NCBI GenBank assembly: GCA_032718565.1
Contig: JAVGVS010000285.1
Location: forward strand, 182,423-246,422
Direction of reading: 5' to 3'
Source: Distichodus sexfasciatus
Taxonomy: Eukaryota; Chordata; Actinopteri; Characiformes; Distichodontidae
Length of the DNA stretch: 64,000 nucleotides
Shown: piece by piece, positions 24,243 to 45,045 of the stretch
Position numbering within the stretch: position 1 is the stretch's first letter
Layout of the letters: each line of letters starts with the position of its first letter
The notes under the pieces: model-generated
The model's input: only the letters and a program-made list of their open reading frames with translations
Database searches by the model: none
What the model was told of the DNA's origin: nothing
Made by a program: the position numbers and the translations under genes

Positions 24243-24347
24243 CAATATGCTAAGCTGCAGGTCACTGACCCTAAAGTTCGAGACGGGATGGAGTTAGTGG
24301 AGCAACCTAAAGACGACCTGTTCTCATGTTCCTGCCATAGGACCAAG
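24243..24347 (+). pseudogene. poglut2: poglut2 exon 9 remnant: C-terminal part
   Basis: It reads QYAKLQVTDPKVRDGMELVE then DDLFSCSCHRTK, with no lesion, up to a possible donor AAG|gtttgt. No KDEL-type codons follow in the same exon. Candidate last exons at 24433-24492 and 24700-24747 are discussed in the findings. Confidence 0.85.
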
Positions 24348-25176
24348 GTTTGTGTGCGTTCAACATTTTGCACGTTTCTGTAACCTAAGCACCTTTTCAT
24401 GCCATTCACTGGAATTTAATTTGTAAGCGCAGAATGAACAGCTACTCATTAAACTGGAGGATGGCACCACCGTCATTTTTAGTTTTTATTGAGCACTTTT
24501 TATACGGCCTTGATTAAAAATCTCATCCTTTTATTTTCCCTCATAAACCACTGAACATTTACACCTGGAGAGGCCAATTACTTTACGGCTTTCAGGTCCG
24601 AATCGAGTCCCTTTTGATCCCGCTAATTCGCCACGTCAATTGCCATTAAATCTAATGATTAGGAAAGGGAACCCGCGGACTTTAAGGCCCGGTTCTAAGA
24701 AAGGGATATCGCTTTCTGCCGCCTGTTTGAAAGGAGACGAGCTGTAAACGCGGTGGAGTCGCCCAAACATCAGCCTGGCCTCACGCCTTGCCAGCGATGC
24801 GCTGCCTGACATCTCTAAGCACATTGTTTACGAAACTCAACAAGAACATTGTCCCCTCAGTATTTTGACTGTATCTCTTTTTATGGCAGTTATTTATATG
24901 AAAATGTCTTCTTCTTTTTTTTATCTTCCAAATAAACATAGTGTTCCAAAACGGCCGAATCGGCTCTGTGTTCTTTATCATAAGTAACGGGATTTCACGC
25001 GTTTAACAGAGGAAATGGTGGTATTGTTGGAAAAACGATTCAATATTAATTTTACACATCTGTATGATTTATTTTATTCATTTTTTTTTATTCTGGATGT
25101 ATATGCAGGCAGCCAAACCCTCCACCTGTTGTTTAGCCCTAAACACACACATATACAGTGTGTGTGTGTGTGTGTG

Positions 25177-25212
<36 letters not shown>

Positions 25213-26525
25213 TCTGCCTCATAAAGACTGCTTTGGACTCCCCTTCAGGGCTCACCTCCCTACGAGTGTTCTCAAGAAGAGACATTTTGCTGCTTGGAAT
25301 CTTTTAGGCTTCTTTAGGCTGAAGACCGTTGTAACAGCTGGCACACGCTCCCATCAAATGAGGAGTTCTACAAAATGTTTAGGTCTTTTTCGTGTTGATT
25401 TTTAAGTCTTTTCTGTCTTAAATGGACCAGTATACTGCAGTGAGGTTTTGGGCTTCTGCAGTCGATTTTGGAAATGACTTCTACAGTATGTAGCCTAACG
25501 GTTAGGGAGTTGGCCCTGTGATTGAAGATCTCCAGTTCAAGTCAGTTAACGTGACTCACGAGTAAGGTATCGCTTTCCTCCCAAGCACGGATGGGTCAGG
25601 TTGCAGAGGTCACATTTGGTTGTAGAGCACTGGGTGCTGTGCTGTGGTGTGTTCACAATGACATGGTATTATATATAGGATACAATGTTATCAAGTAATA
25701 GGTTACCTATGCATGACCTCTTTTAGTTTACAGCCTTCAGACATATATTCATAGACTTAAGATTTTATTTATCAGTTAAACTTAATTTAGAATTTAACAT
25801 GTGATTAAAATTAAATGGCTTAAATGAGGATGCCAAAAAGATAATGATAATATGCATTTTTATATTTTGTTTCAGTACATAGTTTTTTATATGGAATTAT
25901 GCAAATAATTGCTGTGCATTTGCCTTCTTACATAAGAGAGGGTCATTGCACTGGTCATCCATAAACAAATATTCTTGGGCTTTTGTTTATTTTTGCAGGA
26001 TTTCATAAAAAGCTTGGCGTGATTTCATCAGGGTAAACAGTGGCGTTTAATAAGGATCCTGATCCACACATGATGGATAATCGTATTTAATATCTGTCTC
26101 TGTTGGACTTGGAAAGTAAGGTCAGGATTACATCTGGTTCTAACAACAAGCGGGCCTTGTTTTTCTTCGACTGACCACTTGATTGGAAACATTCTTCAAG
26201 AGTGGAAAAAAAACACGTTAAATACATTTTTAAGAAATAAGTTGCTGATATTTTGTTGACATACTGTATATTTAAATTTAAAAAATAATATTTATTCAGT
26301 ATTACAATATTATACCTCCGTCCTCGATTTGTAATAAAGACTAATGCCTTTGATTAATTGTCATTTTGAGTATTACAAAAACAATGATAAAATTCTTCAT
26401 TGTGTAATTTTATTTATCTTTAAAAGTACTCAATTAATAATTGTTAAAATAAAATTTGATCGAAATAACTTTCGCGCATGCGCACGAGGACGTAAATTGT
26501 TTTACTTCCGGGTCGTCTTCAAAAC
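24348..26525. other. Region between poglut2 and nepro
   Basis: It contains possible last poglut2 exons, a GT/AT microsatellite at about 25156-25206, and a SINE at about 25490-25670 with tRNA-like head ('tagcctaacggttaggga') and body. The remainder is AT-rich with no coding signal. Confidence 0.6.

Positions 26526-26540
<15 letters not shown>
26470..26540 (+). promoter_or_regulatory. nepro: TATA-less housekeeping-type promoter of nepro
   Basis: A palindromic NRF1-type site GCGCATGCGCAC (26474-26485) is followed by an ETS-type site ACTTCCGG (26504-26511) and a YY1-like ATGGCGGC at the presumed start codon (26526). These three motifs in tight order are typical of nuclear genes for basic cell functions. 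They occur here in a short CpG-bearing island within AT-rich DNA. Confidence 0.65.
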
Positions 26541-36270
<9,730 letters not shown>

Positions 36271-36919
36271 ACTGGACGTTGTAGTGTAAATGAGAACTTC
36301 TACGGAATGATCTGCTACTGCGTTGCCGCTCAACTAGCAGACGCTCCTGTCTTTTCTTTTGTCTCACACACCAAATTTGACTCGTGAAGGCCATGTTAAT
36401 ATTTGGAAGGTTTCGCTTCAAAGATTTCAGTAAACTGTGGTGGAAAGAACAAGGATGTCATTCTTTTCAAAAGGTCCCAACAGTTTTCGGGGATCGAGGT
36501 GAGCAGAAATGAGACGGTAATAGATGTCGATACGTGAGGAAGGCAGAGCGGAGCAGAATTTTGCCACAAAAATAACGCCATAACTCGTGACATTTCTAAC
36601 ACGGCGCCAAGTGGAGCGAGGGCTTCCCTCCCTAGGTGGCGTACCAAGTCAAATGGGGCGTGACTCTCCGTGTGCACTACCTAGTACGTAGAAAGCCGTT
36701 AAGCTACAACCCCGGCTGTTTCCTGAGATGCATACTACCGCATAGAAAAGTATGATAAGAGCGTCTTACTTACCATACTATTTAGTGTTGTAGTACGTGG
36801 GTCGGGACGCGGCTCGTATGTGAGCTCACGTTGGCTAAGTGAGGCAAAAAACACAAGTGAGTTAGTTTTAAATTTAGTTGCAGGCAGAGATGAGCGCGGA
36901 AAAATAAAACAGAAAGCGA

Positions 36920-37248
36920 TAGGGCTGGGTTCAAAAAATCGATTCACCGATCAATATCGATTCTCGTTCGAAAAATACGATATCGATTCAAAAATTTGCG
37001 GATCGATCTTTCCTGCAGCTATGCACTACTTCTCGCGACCGCGCAAGGAGAGCTATAAAAACGTGAGACCGGCAAAGCCCAAACTAAATAGATCCATGGC
37101 TGAAGCTGCTCCGCTCAAATCACCGTCTGGCCTAATTTTATAACCAAGCAAAACTAGTATTGACGCAAAATAAATCTCTAAATAAACCGATATCGAATTG
37201 AATTGGAATCGAATCGATTCAGGAAATCAGCAACGATACCCAGCCCTA
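36920..37248. mobile_element. hAT-type MITE with target duplication
   Basis: Inverted ends are TAGGGCTGGGT (36920-36930) and ACCCAGCCCTA (37238-37248). Flanks are 8-bp duplications with one mismatch: gaaagcga on the left and gaaggcga on the right. The interior near both ends is rich in ATCGAT. Confidence 0.85.
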
Positions 37249-38464
37249 GAAGGCGAGGGCCGTATAAAATCCCACCTCGGGTTAAGGACATTCCTGACAC
37301 AAGCAATACCTCCCAGACGTACAATAAATGCGTCACAAAATATCGGCCGGAAATAGCAGGCAAATCTAAGCGTTGGTCTGATACTGATGACTTTTGGGAA
37401 AAAGCCATTATCGAGCGATTCCGAAATCATGGTGCGACCCTGATGGCTACAGACCTAATGACCTTCTGGTTACTGTTCGGGGACACGTTCTTGCTTTGAA
37501 TAAAGTACTGTATTTATGAGAGTGAGAATTAAAAAATGGTGATCGCATTTTATATTCAAGCACTTTTATGCCAGCAGGTGCTGGTAAGAACCCTTCATAG
37601 GGCTGCAACTAAATTCTTTTGTTCATCGATTAATTATTAATCGGATAAAAAAAGGAAAAAAACCCTTTCATTTCCAGCATTTTTTTTTATTTAAACTGTT
37701 TATTTCTCTCCAACATTATAAAATGAGAAATAGATATTTTTTCTGATTAATTAAAATGTATAAATATTGAAGTTTTGGCCTTTTATAGCCAATTTGGACT
37801 CATTTTGGCCTATAACTCATTTTTCACTCATTTCTGGGAGCGAACTACATTTTTGCACAAGACGGCGTTCCACATGAGTCGTGTCCCAATAACGCAGTGA
37901 ACACGTGTCGGAATAATCACTGAAATGTCGTCCCATTCATTTCATATAGGTATCGTTTTGAAGCTTGATTTATGCCCTTTCAGGAAAACACAACTCAATT
38001 TTGAAAATTTGCGACAAGCGACTGGTTTTGCGGTGGAGGGTCACAAATATGATGTGTGTCAGTTGTTTCCCTTATTAAAGTAAAAACACACTCTTAAACA
38101 TTCACATTCCACCTTTCAGACTGCTGTCACACGTGCTGGCTTGTGTTGAAAAGAACTCTGCGACACTCACCTAGAAGACAGCCAAGCACGTCCTTGCACC
38201 AATGCAGAAAGCAGAAGCGAAATCTGGAATAAAAGCATTGTGGATATTATTGTCGGTTCTAAATTGTGACCCGCTGTCGGTTTTCTAACTTTAACCTGCT
38301 CTACGGCAGAAGTGAAACCGACGATGCATGTGAGAAAGGCGTTGACAAGTGTCAAATTTCCATTCTTTAACGATGCGTCAAAATTGTAATTCCAGTCTGG
38401 TCAGCAGAGCAATCCTATACGCTGTTAGTCCAGAAGTTATGGATCGTTCAATCAAATTTTCTTT

Positions 38465-38900
38465 CAACTAGAGATGCTTTTCTGCCAGAAAACACCAATG
38501 TGATTGCTAAACGTTTTGCAGCTGTGACATGAAATCTGCCCGAGTAGGACGACTTCGATTAAAATGCATTGGAGCGAACGGGGAAAGAACGAGGGACGAT
38601 AAACGCAAGCAACAGCTTGAGATGTGCGTTCAGTGAGGTGGTCCGAAAATGAATGGGTTCCTATGGGAAAAATAAATGACCGGGGGAAAAAAAAAAAAGG
38701 GACGAAGAAGACGAGTGTGGGTCGTGACGGGTTACGGATATGTGAGGGCTCTCGAATCGCGTCCAATTTGGTGGCTTTGCGAAGAACGGCGGTCGGGGGG
38801 TAAAGTGTCATGGGACAGAACTCACCGAGTGCAGATATCAAAAAACGTGTATACAAGCTCCCCAAACCGAAAAAGGCCACACATTTTAGAGCTGAAACAA
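38465..38900. repeat. Dispersed repeat, paralogous to 52905-53345
   Basis: Shared blocks in the same order are 'attaaaatgcattgga', 'ggggaaagaacgaggga', 'gttcagtgaggtgg' and 'aatgggttccta'. Indels distinguish the copies. There is no intact ORF in either. Confidence 0.75.
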
Positions 38901-39036
38901 AATTTCTAGCACAGAAACTGTAGGAGGAGTAGAGGTCAGAAAAAGGGTGTGGAATAAAAATCTGATCACAATATGTGATTGATCACCACACACATCATAA
39001 ATGTATTTCTGGTTGTCTTATTTGTATGGATTATAT

Positions 39037-39810
39037 TAGAGCTGAAACGATTATTCGAATAACTCAATTTCGATTACAAAAAACGGTCGAGGCAGTTTTT
39101 CTAGAATCGAGGCTTCGTTTAAGTCATTTAAATCGCTACAGCATGTCCGCTTGTGTTTCACACGGACGCTTATTAATGACCCACAACATTTTCAGTGGCG
39201 CGATCAAGGCGAGAATAGATCCCTCTGTATGTGAACGTATTTGTGAGATATGCAGTGTATAAAAACGCATAAATGACATTTGTGGCGATGTAAACACGCG
39301 CGCTGTGTTTGTGAACGCGCGACCGCCCGCGTAAGCGCCGTTACTCGCTAAAACGCTCCGTTTCCGTCAAAACGTCCCCTTTATTACAGACAAAACGCAT
39401 ATTTTAGCTGATAAATAACCACAACAACCAGCGTTCCACTCACAATACAGACATTTATTACGATTTACCCGTCAATTTTTTTCATAGTTCGTTCGGGAAC
39501 GCGCTGAACCCTTTATTGTGACGCGGCTCCGAGGCGTGCGCGGGGGATTGTGGGAAATGCAGTTCTCTTCCAGAATGGCCAAAAGCAACTCATTTTATTG
39601 GCCAAATTGGTTCAAAATGACCCTTGAACTTCATGTTTCTTCATTTTCAATTGAATACAACAACATAAAGCGTATATGACTAACTTCTACTCACACTACA
39701 ATAAGCCTAATATCATTTTTAATTCATATTTTTTATCCGATTACTCGATTAATCGATAAAATAATCGATAGGTTACTCGATTACAAAAATAGTCGTTTGT
39801 TGCAGCCCTA
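39037..39810. mobile_element. 774-bp non-autonomous hAT element
   Basis: It is bounded by a perfect 8-bp direct repeat, gattatat (39029-39036 and 39811-39818). Ends are inverted: TAGAGCTGAAACG...TTCGATTAC at left against GTAATCGAGTAACC...TTGCAGCCCTA at right. The interior is GC-rich in part (about 39290-39370). Related fragments are at 37596 and about 19400-19500. Confidence 0.9.
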
Positions 39811-39944
39811 GATTATATTCTACGTTTAATTTATACAGAATATTTGGTCATTTAGAGTAGTCAGATCATATGGTTTGGCTTTGGCTATTACTTCTTCTGT
39901 TCTCTTACATGATTATTAAACTGATGGGAGAAATCACATATTGG

Positions 39945-40560
39945 GATTCGAAAGCAGAGGGCGCTAAAAATGCTACATAAATGTATGTTGTCTGATTCAC
40001 TGAGGCGCTAATGATACAATGCTGCTATCTGAACAACAGGGGGCGCTAAAAAATGCTACATAAACACATGCAATCGGATTCGCCGAGGCGCTAATGATAC
40101 GATGCTGTGATATGAACAACAGGGGGCGCTAAAAAATGCTACATAAACACACGCAATCGGATTCGCCGAGGCGCTAATGATACGATGCTGTGATATGAAC
40201 AACAGGGGGCGCTAAAAATGCTACATAAAAACACACGCAATCGGATTCGCTGAGGCGCTAATGATACAATGCTGTGATATGAACAACAGGGGGCGCTAAA
40301 AATGCTACATAAAAACACGCAATCGGATTCGCTGAGGCGCTAATGATACAGTGCTGTGATATGAACAACAGGATGCTAAAAGCGCTACATAAATTCATGC
40401 CGACTAATTCACTGAGAGGCTAATTATACACTGCTGCTATTTGAACAGCAGGGGGCAAGAAAAATGCTACATAAACGTACGCAATCGGATTCGCTGAGGC
40501 GCTAATGATACAATGCTGTGATTTGAACAACAGAGGACGCAAAAAAAAATTTGTGATGCG
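39945..40560. repeat. 83-bp satellite, about eight units
   Basis: The unit contains 'gaacaacagggggcgctaaa' and 'ggattcgctgaggcgctaat'. The motif gaacaac or its variant recurs at 40031, 40114, 40197, 40281, 40363, 40443 and 40525, a period of 80-84 bp. The first and last units are more diverged. Confidence 0.9.
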
Positions 40561-41020
40561 CCAAAATGAAATTTTTGGCAGAAACCGAAAAGCGAAAAAG
40601 AGGAAACATTTGTCCGAAAAATGAAACACCAAAAGAACTTATTACGGCAATTTTTTTTGAACCATTGCCGTTATGCCTGGGACTGTGTGTACTTACCGCA
40701 CTGAAGTCGAGGCATTGCAATTGCATTAATTAATATTCATGCTTCAAAGAATCAATCAGTTACAAAACTATGAAAATATTTCTTTAGCGCTGAATGCTGA
40801 CATTTCAACAATGCACAATATAAAAATAAAATAACATCGTAATTAAAACAATTTTACTTTTTAGCTTTTGGCCTTTCTCGGAAATAACACTTCCCATAAT
40901 CCCCCGGTGTGCGACGCCTCGCTTCGGCTGCTTTACTCACGTGATAGTGTAGCAGTAAAGGCAGACGCGGGGTAAGACTATCCGCACATAATTAAAAGGG
41001 TTTCTTCCTTTTTTTAATTA

Positions 41021-42422
41021 GGGGGCCATGCAGTACCCTATTGTTATTGTGCCGATTTTTTTTTTTCTGCCTTAAAACGCGTTGTGGAGAAAAAACGGTA
41101 AGACCTACAGCTCTGAAATTTGGCAGGTAGGTCCGGTATCTCACCCACTACTCAGGCAAAAAAAAAAATGCACCAAAATAAGCTATTTTGCAATTTTCCG
41201 AAATAGATGGTTAACCGTAGCTCTGATTCTCAAAAATCTTATATCATCTTATTCTTTGATTTAAGACAAATTTTTTAGACCCTGGCATCTATTTCTGCCG
41301 TATTTGATTTTTCGATAATTTGCATAAAATGAAATCCCATCTTTTTCGAACTCGTCCCTGGATGTTTGTCCAATCTGCATGCAACTGATATCATTTGAAT
41401 CCCAAGACACTCTTCTTTAATTATTATCGAGCACATTTTTAATTTAGGTCTTCATTTTTATGTAATATGCAAATAAATGTGGTCGGCTTGGCATCGGACT
41501 GCAACACCACACACCGAGTGTCATAGAAATCCGGCTCTGGGTGGGCAACAGCTTTGAAATTTGGCAGGTAGGTTCCTTGACTCTACCCAATACTGAGCCA
41601 AAAAAATTTGTGCCACTCTGCCGATATTCCATTACTTCAAACATCATTTACTACTTAGGCAAAAAAAAAAAAAATTGCACGACTCTACCACTTGGATAAC
41701 AATAAGCTAATAAGCTATTATGCATTTTCCGTAATAACTTTTGAATCGTAGCTCCGATTCTTAAGAATCTTATACCATCTTATTTCTTAGGTCAAGACTA
41801 AACCTAATAAACCCTCGTATCTATTTTTCCCATATTGGATTTTTCTTTAATCGCCATAACTAATCAACTAGATCCTGGATTTTTATCCAATCTGCATGTA
41901 ACTGGTATTATTTGAATCCTTTTTAATTATTATTGAGTATATTTTTAATTTAGGTTTTCATTTGGCTGTATTTTTTTTAAATAAATGTGCTCGGCTTCGT
42001 ATAGTAATGCAATGCCACACACTGAATATCATAGAAATCTAGCTCTGAGTGAGCTACCGCTAATTTTCATGAGCACTTTTTTCATTTACCTATTCATATG
42101 GCTATGTTATGCAAATCAATACTTTGAAACAAATTCAGCAAGACATATGTTTGAATAAGGAAACTACTATAATTTGCAGTTTTTAGACACTCTCTTATAG
42201 TAATTATTAAGCCCATTTTCAGGTATTTCTTTATATGGCTGCAAAGCTTCACTTCAAAGTCGATATCCCACATATTGGCGCCATAATAAACTATTAGTTA
42301 TTAGTTAGCCTAATAAGTTTTGAAAAATACGTTGAAAAAAAGATGAAAGATATCAAATCTCAACATATATGTACTTCAATTCATTAAAAAAAACTGATAA
42401 AGCTGCAAACTGCATGGCCCCC
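41021..42422. mobile_element. 1.4-kb element with 14-bp perfect inverted ends
   Basis: GGGGGCCATGCAGT at 41021-41034 is the exact reverse complement of ACTGCATGGCCCCC at 42409-42422. Inside are two diverged direct copies of about 430 bp; for example 'tgaaatttggcaggtaggt' occurs at about 41114 and about 41554. There is no ORF of note. No clear target duplication could be assigned. Confidence 0.82.
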
Positions 42423-43659
42423 GTAATCACTGCTTGCAGTTATATTTTTAGTTATTTTTGGATTGAGGGAGACGGTCGCCATTCTCGACTGGAACGGGGG
42501 AAAAAACTAGTCGCAAAATGAAAAATGTAGTCGCACTGGCGACCACTTTAGTCGCCATCTGGAGTCATGTTGGCTCTAATCCACACAGGCGCGTGCTAGT
42601 CACGGTTTCTGTTTGCGTCATCACAACATCCTGTTTGCGTCATCACAACATCCTGTTTCGGTCGTGTTTAAAAGTCTTTTGGCCGAAAACCGAAAATGCA
42701 TTTTTGGCCATTTTCAAACGAAAATGTTAGGTGGAAGCATTTTCGGTGCATCCCTAAAAAACCTTTTCATTCACTGAGGAGCTAATTATGCAATGTCGCT
42801 GTTCCCCGCAGGCTGCCGTTTGCGGCTACATTTCTTACTTCGCTCCATTCACTTCAATGCATTTTAATCAAAGTCTTTCTACTCAAGCAGTTTTTACAAT
42901 GGCATTTTCTTGCAGAAAAATATTCCCCATAAAAATGTGACCTGTTTCCCAAACAACATAATGTATCACAGACTATTAATAACGTGCAACTTTTTTTTTT
43001 TTTTTTTTTTTACACAAAATAATCCTCACTCATCTAAGCCGTTATAACAAAATGACCCACGTCAAGCCAAAGTTGCATCTTTTACAAATACATTAAATAT
43101 AGCAACAAACATTCACAAATCGTGACATTCTATACGATCTACAATAAAACATTTTGCCACCCGACAACTTTGCTGTGCTCGGCTAACTAAGTTAGATTTG
43201 ATCCCGAATCACGGAGTTTATGCTAACCATCTAGTAGCACGTTAGCTCAGTCAATAAACCGTTACTCACCAAATCCGCCAACTTTCAAATGTCAGTTATC
43301 AGGTGATATTTTAAACTTCTGAAGCACCTTTGGTGATCTCACTCCATTATATGTTCCAATTTGTCTCCATTTTTGGCCGAATAAACGCGTCCAACTAACT
43401 ACAAAGTGGCAGCATACTACTTTAGCTGAGCGGAAAGGCCCCCAACGCTGCCCTAGACAATGCCTGCTCAAATGTATTAAAGTAAATAAATGAGCTTTAT
43501 AATGTTTAGAACATTATTAATCACAATAAACATGTATAAGATTGTTTTAAATCCTAGTTATTATGCTTGTTCTTATACAATAAATGTGTAAAATATCAAC
43601 TGCACATATATAATTAATGTATCGATTATCAATTGCACATATTTTCGAATACGTCTGTG

Positions 43660-44436
43660 ACAGAGGTGGGCAAAGTAGCTAACATCATTACTTAAGTGAA
43701 AGTACAGATACCACTAGTCAAATGTTACTCCAATACAAGTGAAAGTATACAGTACAGTCAGTTTTTTTTTACTGAAGTTAATGTACTGAAGTACTTCTTT
43801 TAAAAAATACTTAAGTATTAAAAGTACATCTTCTTTCACCGTGCTGTTGCATTATTGCCACAACACTTACAAAACCTAATGCCTCCGACTAGCTTGTAGA
43901 AGCTGTGGAATAATGAACTGGTAGAATGCTACAAAATGAAACCCCAGCTAACCTGATAAAGAAAAGGAGTCATTGGTTTATTCTATTAATTAATTTTGAG
44001 ACTACACACCGCCACAAAACAGCATGGTAGTGTTCTGACACAGCTCTGGCAGTGTGTGCACACGTACAGTATGTGTATGTTCATCAGGAGGACAGTGCAA
44101 TAGCTGTAAATGCAGCCTGCTGAGAACATAAGAATCAACATTCCAACCTGCTTAAAACCCAGCTCTACACCTCTACAGGCGTGATGACTGATAGACTGTC
44201 AACTGCCAAACAACCGATCACGTTTTAGAAAAGGGGGAATAACATCCACTTTATCCACCGATTTGAAAGTAACAAGTAACGAGAACCTTGATAGAAATGT
44301 AGTGAAGTAAAAAGTACAGTATTTGTCTTTAAAATGTAGTGAAATGAAAGTCATAAGTTTCCAAATAAAATACTACTCAAGTGAAGTACAGATTATTAAA
44401 AAACTCTACTTAAATACAGTTACTGTTCACCTCTGG
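43660..44436. mobile_element. Element with CAGAGGTG ends
   Basis: It starts 'cagaggtgggcaaagtagc' and ends 'actgttcacctctg'. The termini are rich in 'aagtgaaagtacag' and its complement 'tactcaagtgaagta', as in a very common fish repeat. A fragment of the same family ends 'cccacctctg' at 55685. Confidence 0.7.
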
Positions 44437-45045
44437 TTATAAAGTCTAAGCTCACATGGTCAGCTTAGACTTTATAATGATGTTGTTTTTTTATTAGATT
44501 GTCCATCTAGAATTTTCTACAGATGCAAAAAGCATTTAGCAGACGCTGTAAATGTAAATCTATACTTTAAACTAGAGGTATGAATGAGATTTCACTACAT
44601 AACTATAATTTATAGTCTGTTCATATATTGCTTATTTTATGTGCCCTCGTTGTTCCTTACACTGTAAAAACTGGAGCCACGGCGTCTCGTCTCTCTTCAT
44701 ACTTGGATATAGCTGAGAGGACAATAAAGTTTTCTTTGACTTTGATTAGTTAATTGTTCTTAAATCAATTAATTATGATCCCCAATAATGTATTGTTTTT
44801 ATGCAATGAGTTTATAAATTAATTTATCTGACTTTGAATGTACTATTTGGAGGTAATGACTTCAAGATTAAAGATGCAAGATTTAAGAATCGAGATCCTT
44901 AATGTGTCACGTACATGGTTACAATACAAATACAATACAAGTGCAGAATCATAATCTTAAAGTGAATCCAAATACACAAAGCAAAAGTGTGGACAAAAGA
45001 CCACTTAGTACACTGCCATAAAGTCCATTCTGAAGGCTTTGATTT

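Larger units (their letters stand above)
13629..24347 (+). pseudogene. poglut2: Protein O-glucosyltransferase 2 (KDELC1-type), frame-broken
   Basis: POGLUT2 is a soluble ER enzyme that adds glucose to EGF repeats of Notch and fibrillins. It has an N-terminal filamin-like domain, a CAP10 glucosyltransferase domain and a KDEL-type tail. Nine exon remnants lie in order: 13629-13801, about 14923-15123, 15207-15421, about 16022-16100, 18408-18584, 18686-18931, about 19025-19234, 20250-20342, 24243-24347. Clear family blocks include VLPARFFYIQAVDKNG, VQILDRQDGSFLVRYRMY, QIQRDLSVFPKVDPE, VSLDMMSVQGNAGPPWEEKN, GTVAAYRLPYLLAGDSVVLK and MADSIFCYYFKLFQ. At least six exons need one or more frame changes to stay homologous, two acceptors look lost, and conserved GDWPL reads GDCPR. 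The residues fit POGLUT2 better than POGLUT3, as does linkage to slc10a2. The alternative is clustered assembly indels in a live gene. Confidence 0.82.
36271..45045. other. Repeat-rich intergenic region between nepro and the TLR
   Basis: About 8.8 kb holds no host gene that I can recognise. It is mostly delimited DNA transposons (36920, 39037, 41021, about 43660), a satellite (39945-40560) and dispersed fragments (37596-38060 begins 'tagggctgcaactaa'; 38465-38690 matches 52910-53190). A LINE-like 3' tail ('gacaataaagttttctttgac') is at about 44719-44740. Confidence 0.65.

Noticed and set aside
23016..24253. Several open frames of 140-220 codons rich in Phe, Leu and Ser
   Set aside because: A polypyrimidine tract has no stop codons on that strand, so the frames are compositional artefacts.
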